Translations under genes and position numbers: made by a program
In this document: positions 18,451-26,752 of the stretch, piece by piece
How positions within the stretch are numbered: position 1 is the first letter of the stretch
How the letters are laid out: every line of letters starts with the position of its first letter
Notes under the pieces: generated by a model
What the model was told of the DNA's origin: nothing
The model's input: the letters and a program-made list of their open reading frames with translations, nothing else
Database searches by the model: none
Origin: Actinokineospora inagensis DSM 44258
GTDB taxonomy: Bacteria; Actinomycetota; Actinomycetes; Mycobacteriales; Pseudonocardiaceae
Direction of reading: 5' to 3'
NCBI RefSeq assembly: GCF_000482865.1
Contig: NZ_AXWW01000050.1
Span: 1 to 64,000, forward strand
DNA length: 64,000 nucleotides

Positions 18451-20466
18451 TCAGCCGAGCAGGGCGGGGCGGTGCCATTCCTCGCCGAGGACGTGGTGGG
18501 CCAGGAAGGCCAACACCGTGGCGTACCAGAGTTTCACGTTGTTCGGCGCCAGGACGAAGTGGTTCTCGTCGGGGAAGAACAGGAAGCGGTGTGGGCCTGT
18601 GCCGTCGTTGCAGCGGGAGGACAGGTCCCACCACAGGCGCAGGGCCTCGTTGATCGGTACCCGGTAGTCCCGGGCCCCGTGGATCACCAGCATCGGTGTC
18701 TTGATCGCGTCCGCGAAGTGGTGCGGGGAGTTGGCCTCCGCCACAGCGGGGGTCATCTCGCGGCGGAAGTCGTAGGCGATGTCCGCCGTGTCCGTGGACT
18801 GGTCGAGGTCCCACACCGAGGCGTGCGTCACGATGGCGGCGAACCGGTCGGTGTGGCCCGCGATCCAGTTGGCCATGTAGCCGCCGAACGAGCCGCCCAT
18901 CGCGGCGGTTCGGGTGGCGTCGATGTCGGGCCGCAGCAGTGCCGCGTCGGTGATGGCCATGAGGTCGGTGTACGGGGTTTCGCCCCAGGCGCTCCAGCCG
19001 CGGCGGATGAACTCGACGCCGTAGCCGGTGGACAGGGCCGGGTCCGGCATCAGCACCGCGTAGCCCCGCGCCACGGCGATCCACGGGTTCCACCGCCAGG
19101 ACCAGTTGTTCCGTGACAGCACCGGGCCGCCGTGGATCCACAACAACAACGGGACCGGGCAGTCGTCTTCGGCCGACAGGGGCAAGGTGAGCCAACCCCG
19201 CAGCGGCGTGCCGTCTTCCGCGGTCGTGGAGACCTCTTCCAGGCGTCCCCGGATCTGGATCGTCATCCCGAGCGCGGCGGCCGGGTCCGGTAGGTAGGTC
19301 AGCGAACCGTCGAACGCGATCCGCACGGGGGTGGGCGGCGCGTCGATCGCGGAACGCAGGGCGTAGACCCACTCGCCGTCGGGGGACACGCAGGGGTCGG
19401 AGTAGGCGGCGTCGTCGGCGGTCAGCCGGGTCACCGTGCCGGACGTGACGGACACCAGCCACAGCGGCGCGCGGCCGTCGTGGTCGGCGACGACGACGAT
19501 CCGCGAACCGTCCGGTGTCCAACGGATCGAGTGCGGCCAGCGGTCCCAGTCCCGGGTCAGCGCCCGCACCGGACCGCCCGCCAGCGGGACGACACCGAGC
19601 CACCGGTCGCCCGGGTCCTCCGGGTTCTTCCGCCGCTGCACCACGACGGCGACCTGCGTGCCGTCCGGGGACACCCGGGGCGCGTCGTACTCGTGGTCCG
19701 GGTCGTCGGCCAACACCCGGCGGGTCCCGGTGGCGACGTCGACCGCGACGAGCGTGTGCCGCTGGGAGCCGCCGGGTTCGGCCACCGCCCACATCGTCAC
19801 CACCGTCGTGCCGTCCGGGCTCAGGTCCCAGACGCAGTCCTCACCGAGGGCGCGGCCCACGTGGCCGGTCAGGTCGCGCACACCAGCCGGGCCGAGGGTC
19901 AGCAGTCTGGTCCGGTCCGGGCCCAAGTCGCGGTCCCAGTGCCGGATCGGGAACTCCTCGTGCAGCACGGCGGACACGCAGGCGTCGGAGCGGCGGTTGC
20001 GCAGGGCCCGATCGGTGTCCAGGTCCACGGCCGACGGCAGTAGGGAAGAACCGAACACAACGGTCCCCTCGGGGGAAACCACCACGCCCCGCACCCCGCC
20101 GCCCGCGCGTGCCAACGCTTCCGGGTCACCGCCGCCCGCGGGCAGCGACCACAGCGCGGGACCGTCCTCGCCGGTCGGACCCGGTCGGGGTGAGGTGAAC
20201 AGCACATCGCCCGATGGGGTGAAGCCGGCCCCGACCTCGCCCTCGGCGCCGCGGGTCAGCCTGCGCGCCGGGCGGTCGCCGCGCGGGTCGATCTCCCACA
20301 GCGAGCGGGTGTAGCGGGTTCCCGACTCGTCGGGCAGCGAGACGCCGACCGTGATCCGGTCACCGGCGCGGGACAGCCACAGCCCGGCCACCTGCGGGGT
20401 GCGCACGAAGGCGTCGAGATCGGCCAGCGGACCCGCCGCGGGCCTGGTGTCGGCGTTGAAGATCAC
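18451..20466 (-). CDS. S9-family (prolyl oligopeptidase-like) peptidase
   Basis: A 671-aa serine peptidase. An N-terminal beta-propeller (about 1-390, with repeated SPDG motifs: DLSPDGTTV, RVSPDGTQ, CVSPDGEWVY) gates a C-terminal alpha/beta hydrolase domain. The catalytic triad is Ser526 in MGGSFGGYM, the Asp in HGARDYRVP and the His in FPDENHFV. No signal peptide is seen, so it probably acts in the cytoplasm on short peptides. It starts at GTG 20466 with TATAAG a few bases upstream and no Shine-Dalgarno, suggesting a leaderless mRNA. It diverges from the PPOX gene; an 18-bp palindrome lies between them. A second, distinct S9 peptidase is at 53689-55623. Confidence 0.9.
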   Translation of the reverse strand: MIFNADTRPAAGPLADLDAFVRTPQVAGLWLSRAGDRITVGVSLPDESGTRYTRSLWEIDPRGDRPARRLTRGAEGEVGAGFTPSGDVLFTSPRPGPTGEDGPALWSLPAGGGDPEALARAGGGVRGVVVSPEGTVVFGSSLLPSAVDLDTDRALRNRRSDACVSAVLHEEFPIRHWDRDLGPDRTRLLTLGPAGVRDLTGHVGRALGEDCVWDLSPDGTTVVTMWAVAEPGGSQRHTLVAVDVATGTRRVLADDPDHEYDAPRVSPDGTQVAVVVQRRKNPEDPGDRWLGVVPLAGGPVRALTRDWDRWPHSIRWTPDGSRIVVVADHDGRAPLWLVSVTSGTVTRLTADDAAYSDPCVSPDGEWVYALRSAIDAPPTPVRIAFDGSLTYLPDPAAALGMTIQIRGRLEEVSTTAEDGTPLRGWLTLPLSAEDDCPVPLLLWIHGGPVLSRNNWSWRWNPWIAVARGYAVLMPDPALSTGYGVEFIRRGWSAWGETPYTDLMAITDAALLRPDIDATRTAAMGGSFGGYMANWIAGHTDRFAAIVTHASVWDLDQSTDTADIAYDFRREMTPAVAEANSPHHFADAIKTPMLVIHGARDYRVPINEALRLWWDLSSRCNDGTGPHRFLFFPDENHFVLAPNNVKLWYATVLAFLAHHVLGEEWHRPALLG

Positions 20467-20547
20467 GTCTTCTTATACCGAACCCGGGCCGTTCCCGCCC
20501 CCGCCAGGTCCCCCGGTGGAACCGGTTGACTCGTCCCGCGATGCCCG

Positions 20548-20565
20548 GTTCAGGGGCCCCTGAAC
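20548..20565. promoter_or_regulatory. 18-bp perfect palindrome in divergent spacer
   Basis: GTTCAGGGGCCCCTGAAC lies between the divergent S9 peptidase (start 20466) and PPOX (start 20629) genes. It could be an operator or a small cruciform; no regulator is adjacent. Confidence 0.45.
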
Positions 20566-20628
20566 GCCGTGATCAGGAAAAACCGTTGCGCGCGTTGGGT
20601 TGTCGGTTAGTTGCCGTATGTTCATGGC

Positions 20629-21051
20629 ATGCCATTGAGCCTCGAAGAACGCGAGCAGTTCCTCCTCGAGCCGCACATCGCCTCCCTCGCCGTCGCCGGT
20701 GCGGCCGGTCGGGGTCCACTGCAGGTCCCGGTGTGGTACCAGTACAAGCCCGGCGGCGAGGCGTGGATCCTCACCGCCGCCAAGTCCCGCAAGGCCAGGC
20801 AGATCGCCGAGCACGGCCGGTTCTCGCTGCTGGTGGAGCGGCTGGAGCCGAGCATCCGCTACGTCACCGTCGAGGGCCCGGTGCTGAGCACCGAGGAGGG
20901 CACCGACGAGCACCTGGTCGAGATGTGCACCCGCTACGTCCGGCCGGAGCGGCTGGAGGCCTACATCAAGTACCTCAAGGCCGAGGGCCAGCAGTCGGTG
21001 ATCACCCTCAAGGTCGAGCACTGGACCTCCGCCGACCTCGGCCAGGTCTGA
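20629..21051 (+). CDS. PPOX-class flavin/F420-binding oxidoreductase-like protein
   Basis: A 140-aa split-barrel protein of the pyridoxamine-phosphate-oxidase-like superfamily. These proteins bind FMN, F420 or heme as small dimers. Visible features are the first strand ASLAVAGAAGRGPLQVPVWYQY, the barrel motif KSRKARQIAEHGRFSLLVE and RYVTVEGPVL. Whether it uses FMN or F420 cannot be decided. The ATG at 20629 is chosen: a TTGGGT-N16-TATGTT promoter ends 7 bp upstream, implying a leaderless transcript, and no Shine-Dalgarno exists. An in-frame TTG at 20611 is unlikely. Confidence 0.8.
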   Translation: MPLSLEEREQFLLEPHIASLAVAGAAGRGPLQVPVWYQYKPGGEAWILTAAKSRKARQIAEHGRFSLLVERLEPSIRYVTVEGPVLSTEEGTDEHLVEMCTRYVRPERLEAYIKYLKAEGQQSVITLKVEHWTSADLGQV

Positions 21052-21164
21052 CCGCCCCGGCTCCGCGGGCTTGATCGCCCCGGGGTGGGTCCCGGTGCGG
21101 TGCACGTAGTGTCCACAGTGGACGGAGCAGTGCCGTTGCGCCCGGGTGGGGCCGAGATCCCGGA

Positions 21165-22118
21165 CTAGTCCGGCTCGCCCGGGTCCTCGGCGCCCGCCCG
21201 TTCGTCCCGCTCCGCCCATTCCAGCAGCGGTTCCAGTCCGAACACCGTGTCGTCGATGCCCGCGTGCAGGTCCCCGAGGGCGGCGAACCGGGCCGGGACG
21301 GTGGTGATCGTGCAGTCGCGCGGGTCGACGTCGTCGATCTCGTCCCAGCGCAGCGGTGTGGACACGGTCGCCTCGGGGACGCCGCGCACCGAGTAGGCGG
21401 AGGCGACCGTGTGGTCGCGGGCGTTCTGGTTGTAGTCGACGAACAACGCGGACGGGTCGCGGTCCTTGCGCCACCACGTGGTGGTCACGTCGGCCGGGGC
21501 GCGCCGCTCGACCTCGCGGGCGAAGGCCAGCGCGGCCCGCCGGACGTCGCCGAACGACCACTCCGGGGCGATCCGGACGTACACGTGCAGTCCGCGGCCG
21601 CCGGAGGTCTTGGGCCAGCCCACCGCGCCCAGTTCGTCGAGCACCTCGTGCGCCACGTGCGCGACCCGGCGGACCCGGTCGTATCCGCAGTCCGGCATCG
21701 GGTCCAGGTCGATGCGCCACTCGTCGGGGCGTTCGGTGTCGGCGCGGCGGGAGTTCCACGGGTGGAACTCGACGGTGGACATCTGCACCGCCCACACGAC
21801 CTCGGCGAGGTCGGTCACGCACAGCTCGTCGGCGTACCGGTTGTACCGGGGGAAGTGCACCCGGACGGTGCCCAGCCACGGTGGCGCCCCGCCCGGTACC
21901 CGCTTCTGGTGGACCTTGTCCGCGGTGACGCCCTTGGGAAACCGGTGCAGCATGCACGGCCGCTCGCGCAGGGCGCGGACGATGCCGTCGCCGACCGACA
22001 GGTAGTACCGGACCAGGTCGAGCTTGGTGATCCCGAGCGCGGGGAAGTACACCCGGTCCGGACTGGACACCCGGACGGAGTGCGCACCCACCTCGACCTG
22101 CACGGCGTCGCCGGTCAT
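21165..22118 (-). CDS. LigD-type polymerase/primase domain protein (NHEJ)
   Basis: A stand-alone polymerase domain of about 317 aa, like the N-terminal PolDom of mycobacterial LigD. That domain is an archaeo-eukaryotic-primase-type enzyme that fills gaps and adds ribonucleotides during non-homologous end joining with Ku. It carries the catalytic acidic motif EWRIDLDPMPDCGY (near 140), SGGRGLHVYV, the third acid FVDYNQNARDHT (near 230) and the VRGVPEATVSTPLRWDE tail. There is no ligase or nuclease domain, and no Ku gene in the window. The start is ATG 22118, with in-frame GTG 22124 as alternative. It diverges from padR; shared ACTAGTC palindromes lie between them. Confidence 0.87.
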   Translation of the reverse strand: MTGDAVQVEVGAHSVRVSSPDRVYFPALGITKLDLVRYYLSVGDGIVRALRERPCMLHRFPKGVTADKVHQKRVPGGAPPWLGTVRVHFPRYNRYADELCVTDLAEVVWAVQMSTVEFHPWNSRRADTERPDEWRIDLDPMPDCGYDRVRRVAHVAHEVLDELGAVGWPKTSGGRGLHVYVRIAPEWSFGDVRRAALAFAREVERRAPADVTTTWWRKDRDPSALFVDYNQNARDHTVASAYSVRGVPEATVSTPLRWDEIDDVDPRDCTITTVPARFAALGDLHAGIDDTVFGLEPLLEWAERDERAGAEDPGEPD

Positions 22119-22175
22119 GGGCACAACCTAACCGCGGTGTCGCGAACCTGCCAGGCTGTCCGGACATGGTCCGAC

Positions 22176-22190
22176 CCGAACTAGTCGGGC
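22176..22190. promoter_or_regulatory. Candidate PadR site 1
   Basis: CCCGAACTAGTCGGG (arms CCCGA/TCGGG, centre ACTAG) lies between ligD-pol and padR. It shares the ACTAGTC core with the palindrome in the padR promoter. Confidence 0.4.
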
Positions 22191-22212
22191 CGAGATGGCT
22201 GACCCAAAATAG

Positions 22213-22241
22213 TTGACACTGACTAGTCAGGCATGGATAGT
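22213..22241 (+). promoter_or_regulatory. padR promoter with operator in the spacer
   Basis: TTGACA (22213-22218), a 17-bp spacer, then GATAGT (22236-22241). The spacer begins with the perfect 12-bp palindrome CTGACTAGTCAG (22219-22230). The predicted start is near 22248, giving a 20-nt leader that includes a GA-rich ribosome site. The layout fits autorepression by PadR. Confidence 0.65.
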
Positions 22242-22267
22242 TGGTGTCGGCTGGAAATGAGGATGAG

Positions 22268-22900
22268 GTGGCGAACCGGCGCGCGGTCGGTAACCCGCTG
22301 GCGTTGGCGGTCCTGGCCAACCTGCTGTTCGAGCCGATGCACCCCTACGAGCTGGGGCGCAGGCTCAAGGAGACCGGCAAGGACCGCAACATCAGGTACA
22401 ACCGCGGCTCGCTCTACATGGTCGTGGAGCAGTTGCGGAAGGCCGGGTTCATCGCCGAACAGGAGACGGTGCGGGACACGGCCCGGCCGGAGCGCACCGT
22501 CTACGCGCTCACCGACGCCGGTCGGGACGAGATGTACGACTGGATGCGGGAGCTGGTCTCGCGCCCCGAGCACGAGTACCCGAAGTTCGGGGTCGCGCTC
22601 TCGCTGCTCGGCGTGCTGGACCCCACCGAGGCGGTGGACCTGCTCCGCCTGCGGGGGATCGCCCTGGAGTCCGAGGCGGCCGGGGTCCGCGCGGGCATCG
22701 AGGCGACCAAGAAGATGGGCGTGCTGTGGGTCTTCCTCGTCGAGGAGGAGTACCGGCTCGCGCAGTTGGACGCCGAGATCCGCTTCGTCACCTCCCTCAT
22801 CGACGGCCTCGGGGCGCCGGAGTACGTCCGCGCCTGGCAAGAGGCGTTCAACGAGGGGAAGAAGAAATGGGAGAGTTCGTCCGACCAGGGGGAGCGGTAA
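22268..22900 (+). CDS. PadR-family transcriptional regulator
   Basis: A 210-aa regulator with an N-terminal PadR winged helix (NPLALAVLANLLFEPMHPYELGRRL..., RGSLYMVVEQLRKAGFI, RTVYALTDAGRDEMYDWM) and a C-terminal helical dimerisation domain (about 100-200). Of the possible starts, GTG 22268 is chosen: GGAAATGAGGA lies just upstream, and the predicted transcription start near 22248 excludes the upstream TTG. It is followed by, and overlaps by 34 bp, an FAD monooxygenase, so the regulator and enzyme are probably co-expressed. The enzyme's substrate or a related aromatic or antibiotic may be the ligand. Confidence 0.85.
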   Translation: MANRRAVGNPLALAVLANLLFEPMHPYELGRRLKETGKDRNIRYNRGSLYMVVEQLRKAGFIAEQETVRDTARPERTVYALTDAGRDEMYDWMRELVSRPEHEYPKFGVALSLLGVLDPTEAVDLLRLRGIALESEAAGVRAGIEATKKMGVLWVFLVEEEYRLAQLDAEIRFVTSLIDGLGAPEYVRAWQEAFNEGKKKWESSSDQGER

Positions 22901-24093
22901 GGACGGCGCTGGTCATCGGCGGCGGTGTCGCCGGACCGGTGGTGGCGTCGGCGCTGGTCAAGGCGGGGGTCGAGGCGACCGTGTACGAGGCGTACGCCGA
23001 GCCCGCCGACGGGGTGGGCGGCGTGCTGATGGTCGCGCCCAACGGCCTCAACGCGTTCGACGCGATCGGCGTGGGGGAGCGGGTCGCCGAGATCGGGCAC
23101 CCGACGACGACCATGGTCATGGAGGACTTCCGCGGCCGGGCCGTGTTCGCCATGCCCGGCCTGCCGGGTCTGCCGCCCAGCCGCACCATGTGGCGCCCGG
23201 ACCTCTACCGGGTCCTCAACGCCCACGCGGCCGAGACCGGTGTCCGCGTCGAGTACGGCAAGCGGATCGTCGACGTGCGGGAGACACCCGACGACGTCAC
23301 CGCCGTCTTCGCGGACGGCACCACCGCCACGGCCGACGTGCTGATCGGCGCGGACGGCATCCGCTCGACCGTGCGCACCCTGGTCGACCCGACCGCGCCC
23401 GGCCCCGAGCCGGTCGGTCTGCTCGGCCTCGGCGGCCACGGCCCGGCGGTCGACGGTATCGGCGGGTCCGAGACCATGCACTTCGCCCAGGGCAGGCGCG
23501 CGTTCTTCGGCTACTGGGCCGACCCCGACGGCGGCACCCTGTGGTTCAGCAACCTCCCGCACCAGGGCGCCTTGTCCATGGCCGACGCCCGCGCGGTGCC
23601 GGGCGAGGAGTGGCTGCGGCGGCTGCGCGCGGCGCACGAGGGCGACCACCCGGCCGAGGTGCTGCTGGCCGCCGCCGAGACCGTGCAGGTGGTCGGCGCG
23701 CTGGAGATCCTGCCCACCATCCACCGCTGGTACCGCGGTCGGATGGTCCTGGTCGGCGACGCCGTGCACGCCCCGTCGGCCAGCTCCGGCCAGGGCGTGT
23801 CGATCACCGTCGAGAGCGCCGTGCAGCTCGCCCGCTGCCTGCGCGACCTGCCCGACCTCCCGCGCGCCTTCGCCGCCTACGAGCGGCTGCGCAGGCCCCG
23901 GGTCGAGAAGATCGTCGCGGGCGCCCGGCGCACCAACAACACCAAGGCGGCCGGTCCGGTCGCCCGCACCGTCAACCGGGTGGTCAGCAAGGCGCTGGTC
24001 CCCGTGTTGTCGCGCACCGTGTTCAGCCCGGAACGGATCTTCGGCGAGATGCACCGGCACACCATCGACTGGGACGCCCGCGTCACCGCCTAG
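22867..24093 (+). CDS. FAD-dependent monooxygenase/oxidoreductase
   Basis: A 408-aa class A flavoprotein monooxygenase-like enzyme. The FAD Rossmann motif is VIGGGVAGPVVASALVKAG (near 17). The middle DG motif is DVLIGADGIRSTVR (near 158), and the second FAD motif is GRMVLVGDAVHAPSASSGQGVS (near 296). The C-terminal tail (TNNTKAAGPVARTVNRVVSK) looks membrane-proximal or basic. The family hydroxylates aromatic rings and includes tetracycline-inactivating enzymes. The ATG at 22867 lies inside the end of padR (34-bp overlap), which marks an operon. Substrate unknown; a PadR partner often implies phenolic compounds or drugs. Confidence 0.85.
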   Translation: MGEFVRPGGAVRTALVIGGGVAGPVVASALVKAGVEATVYEAYAEPADGVGGVLMVAPNGLNAFDAIGVGERVAEIGHPTTTMVMEDFRGRAVFAMPGLPGLPPSRTMWRPDLYRVLNAHAAETGVRVEYGKRIVDVRETPDDVTAVFADGTTATADVLIGADGIRSTVRTLVDPTAPGPEPVGLLGLGGHGPAVDGIGGSETMHFAQGRRAFFGYWADPDGGTLWFSNLPHQGALSMADARAVPGEEWLRRLRAAHEGDHPAEVLLAAAETVQVVGALEILPTIHRWYRGRMVLVGDAVHAPSASSGQGVSITVESAVQLARCLRDLPDLPRAFAAYERLRRPRVEKIVAGARRTNNTKAAGPVARTVNRVVSKALVPVLSRTVFSPERIFGEMHRHTIDWDARVTA

Positions 24094-24103
24094 GGTCGGT
24101 GGC

Positions 24104-24658
24104 ATGTGGGCGGCGGTGGTTTTGGCTGGGGGACGGGCCACCCGGATGGGTGGAATCGACAAACCTGCCTTGGTCGTGAACGGTAAGACGCTGCTCGACC
24201 ATGCCCTCGCCGCCGTGGGCCACGCCGACGAGATCGTCGTGGTCGGTCCTGAGCGACCCACGGCGGTACCCGTGCGGTGGACCCGTGAACCCGTGCCCGG
24301 CTCCGGCCCGGTGGCCGCCTTGGCCGCCGGGCTGGAGTTGGTCACCGCCCCGGTCACCGTGCTGCTCGCGGCCGATCTTCCCGCTGTGACAACGGAAACC
24401 GTCGACCGGCTGCGCGCCGAGGCCCCGGCCCTGTTGGTCGACGCGGGTGGTCGGGACCAGTGGCTGCTCGGCGCCTGGCCCACCGGGCGGTTGCGCGCCG
24501 CCCTCCCCGAGCGGCCGGAGAACGCCGCGCTGCGTAAGGTCCTCTCGGGACTGTCCCCGGCCCGCGTGCCTGACCGCGACGGCTCGGCGCGCGACATCGA
24601 TACCCCCGGAGACATGCCCGGAGTTGTTCCCACCGACGGACCGGCGTTCCCAGAGTGA
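24104..24658 (+). CDS. mobA: MobA-like NTP transferase (molybdenum cofactor guanylyltransferase type)
   Basis: A 184-aa nucleotidyltransferase that would attach GMP to molybdopterin. The N-terminal signature LAGGRATRMGGIDKPAL and the metal-binding LLAADLPAVT are typical of MobA. The DIDTPGD end is also a MobA feature. It begins 10 bp after the monooxygenase. No other molybdenum-cofactor gene is near, so the exact substrate (MobA versus MocA-type cytidylyltransferase) is not fixed. Confidence 0.78.
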   Translation: MWAAVVLAGGRATRMGGIDKPALVVNGKTLLDHALAAVGHADEIVVVGPERPTAVPVRWTREPVPGSGPVAALAAGLELVTAPVTVLLAADLPAVTTETVDRLRAEAPALLVDAGGRDQWLLGAWPTGRLRAALPERPENAALRKVLSGLSPARVPDRDGSARDIDTPGDMPGVVPTDGPAFPE

Positions 24659-24752
24659 GTTCACAGGGCTCACACCGGCGGTCCGGTTGGCTGTACGAGT
24701 ATGGCCGCGCGAGTGCCGTCCGCGCGGTCCGGCAAGCACGAGGAGGATGCCG

Positions 24753-25805
24753 GTGACCGAGCCCGGGGAGGCCGAGGCGCCCACGACCCCCGCGCGGGAC
24801 GCGCAACTGCTCGAACGCACCGTGTTCGAGGTCAAGCGGGTGATCGTCGGGCAGGACCGCCTGGTCGAGCGGATGCTGGTCGGCCTGCTGGCCAAGGGCC
24901 ACCTGCTGCTGGAGGGCGTGCCCGGCGTGGCGAAGACCCTCGCCGTGGAGACCTTCGCCAGGGTCGTCGGCGGGTCGTTCTCCCGCGTGCAGTTCACCCC
25001 CGACCTGGTGCCTGCCGACATCCTCGGCACCCGCATCTACCGGCAGGGCAGCGAGCGGTTCGACGTGGAGCTCGGCCCGGTGGTGGCCAACTTCGTGCTG
25101 GCCGACGAGATCAACCGGGCGCCCGCCAAGGTGCAGTCGGCGATGCTGGAGGTGATGGCCGAGCGGCACGTGTCGATCGGCGGCCGGACCTTCCCGATGC
25201 CCACCCCGTTCCTGGTGCTGGCCACCCAGAACCCGATCGAGAACGAGGGCGTCTACCCGCTGCCGGAGGCGCAGCGCGACCGGTTCCTGTTCAAGATCAT
25301 CGTCGAGTACCCGACGGTGGAGGAGGAGCGGGAGATCGTCTACCGGATGGGGGTGACCCCGCCCGAGCCCAGCCAGGTGCTCACCCCCGAGGAGCTCAGC
25401 CGCCTGCAGACCGTGGCGTCCACCGTCTTCGTGCACCACGCGCTGGTCGACTACACGGTCCGCCTGGTGCTGGCCACCCGCACCCCGGCCGAGCACGGCC
25501 TCGCCGACGTGGCGGGCTGGATCGCCTACGGCGCCTCGCCGCGCGCCAGCCTCGGCATCGTCGCCGCCTCGCGTGCGCTCGCCCTGGTCCGCGGCCGCGA
25601 CTACGTGCTGCCCCAGGACGTCGTCGACGTCGTCCCGGACGTGCTGCGGCACCGCCTGGTGCTCTCCTACGACGCGCTCGCCGACGGCGTCCCGATCGAC
25701 CACATGATCTCCCGGGTGCTGCAGACCGTGCCGCTGCCGCAGGTCTCCGCCCGACCGCAGGCCGTCGGCCAGCCGACCCCGGCCGGGGTGAACGGCAGGC
25801 CGTGA
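24753..25805 (+). CDS. moxR: MoxR-family AAA+ ATPase (Rv1479-like)
   Basis: A 350-aa AAA+ ATPase of the MoxR group, thought to act as a chaperone for complex assembly with VWA partners. Walker A GVPGVAKT (residues 55-62), Walker B LADEIN, sensor 1 LATQNP and the arginine-bearing LPEAQRDRFLFK are all present. The GTG at 24753 is preferred: AGGAGG ends 6 bp upstream, whereas the ATG at 24747 would touch the ribosome site. The stop overlaps the DUF58 gene by 4 bp, and that gene overlaps the VWA gene. The trio matches mycobacterial Rv1479-Rv1481 in order. Confidence 0.9.
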   Translation: MTEPGEAEAPTTPARDAQLLERTVFEVKRVIVGQDRLVERMLVGLLAKGHLLLEGVPGVAKTLAVETFARVVGGSFSRVQFTPDLVPADILGTRIYRQGSERFDVELGPVVANFVLADEINRAPAKVQSAMLEVMAERHVSIGGRTFPMPTPFLVLATQNPIENEGVYPLPEAQRDRFLFKIIVEYPTVEEEREIVYRMGVTPPEPSQVLTPEELSRLQTVASTVFVHHALVDYTVRLVLATRTPAEHGLADVAGWIAYGASPRASLGIVAASRALALVRGRDYVLPQDVVDVVPDVLRHRLVLSYDALADGVPIDHMISRVLQTVPLPQVSARPQAVGQPTPAGVNGRP

Positions 25806-26752
25806 GCAGGCAGAGGTCCACCGACGGCGACCGGCCCAACTGGGTCCCCCCGGTACTGCGCGGCGACCGGATGGAGGCCGGGCTGCGGCTGCTGGAGATC
25901 GACGTCCGGCGCAGGCTGGACGGCCTCCTGCAGGGCAACCACCTCGGCCTGGTCCCCGGACCCGGCTCCGAACCCGGCGAGGCCCGCCCGTACCAGCCCG
26001 GCGACGACGTGCGCCGGATGGACTGGGCGGTCACCGCGCGCACCACCGTCCCGCACATCCGGGAGACCGTCGCCGACCGCGAACTGGAGACCTGGCTGGT
26101 GGTCGACCTGTCGGCCAGCCTGGACTTCGGCACCGCGGGCTGCGAGAAGCGCGACCTGGCCGTGGCCGCCGTGGCCGCCGTCGCGCACCTGACCCGGGGT
26201 GGCGGCAACCGCGTCGGCGCGCTCATCTCCACCGGGGAGTCCATGATCCGCGTCCCCGCCCGCGGTGGCCTCGCGCACGCCCGCGGCCTGGTCCGCAAGG
26301 TCGCCGAGACCCCGCGCGCGGGTGAGGGTGTTCGCGGCGACCTCGCCGACGCCATCGAGCAACTCCGCAGGCCACCGCGTCGCCGGGGGCTGGCCGTGGT
26401 GGTGTCCGACTTCCTCGGGCCCACCGACTGGCAGCGGCCGCTGCGCGCGCTGTCGCTGCGCCACGAACTCGTCTCGATCGAGGTCGTCGACCCGCGCGAC
26501 GTCGACCTGCCCGACGTCGGCACCGTCGTGCTGGCCGACCCGGAGACCGGCCGCAGGCGCGAGGTGTCCGCGTCGCCGCTGCTGCGCAAGGAGTTCGCCG
26601 CCGCCGCCGCCGAGCACCGGGCCGCCGTCGCCGCAGGCATCCGCCGCGCGGGCAGCGGGCACCTGGTGCTGCGCACCGACTCCGACTGGATCGCCGACAC
26701 CGTGCGGTTCGTCGTCTCCCGCAAGCGCCGCTGGTCCGGGGGTGCGGCATGA
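25802..26752 (+). CDS. DUF58-domain protein (Rv1480-like)
   Basis: A 316-aa cytoplasmic protein with the DUF58 core GEARPYQPGDDVRRMDW near residue 60, followed by a VWA-like fold (TWLVVDLSASLDFG near 98, VVVSDFLGP near 200). DUF58 proteins are always linked to MoxR ATPases and are thought to be their substrates or adaptors. It starts at the GTG in the GTGA overlap with moxR and ends in an ATGA overlap with the next gene. The function in Actinobacteria is unproven. Confidence 0.88.
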   Translation: MSRQRSTDGDRPNWVPPVLRGDRMEAGLRLLEIDVRRRLDGLLQGNHLGLVPGPGSEPGEARPYQPGDDVRRMDWAVTARTTVPHIRETVADRELETWLVVDLSASLDFGTAGCEKRDLAVAAVAAVAHLTRGGGNRVGALISTGESMIRVPARGGLAHARGLVRKVAETPRAGEGVRGDLADAIEQLRRPPRRRGLAVVVSDFLGPTDWQRPLRALSLRHELVSIEVVDPRDVDLPDVGTVVLADPETGRRREVSASPLLRKEFAAAAAEHRAAVAAGIRRAGSGHLVLRTDSDWIADTVRFVVSRKRRWSGGAA

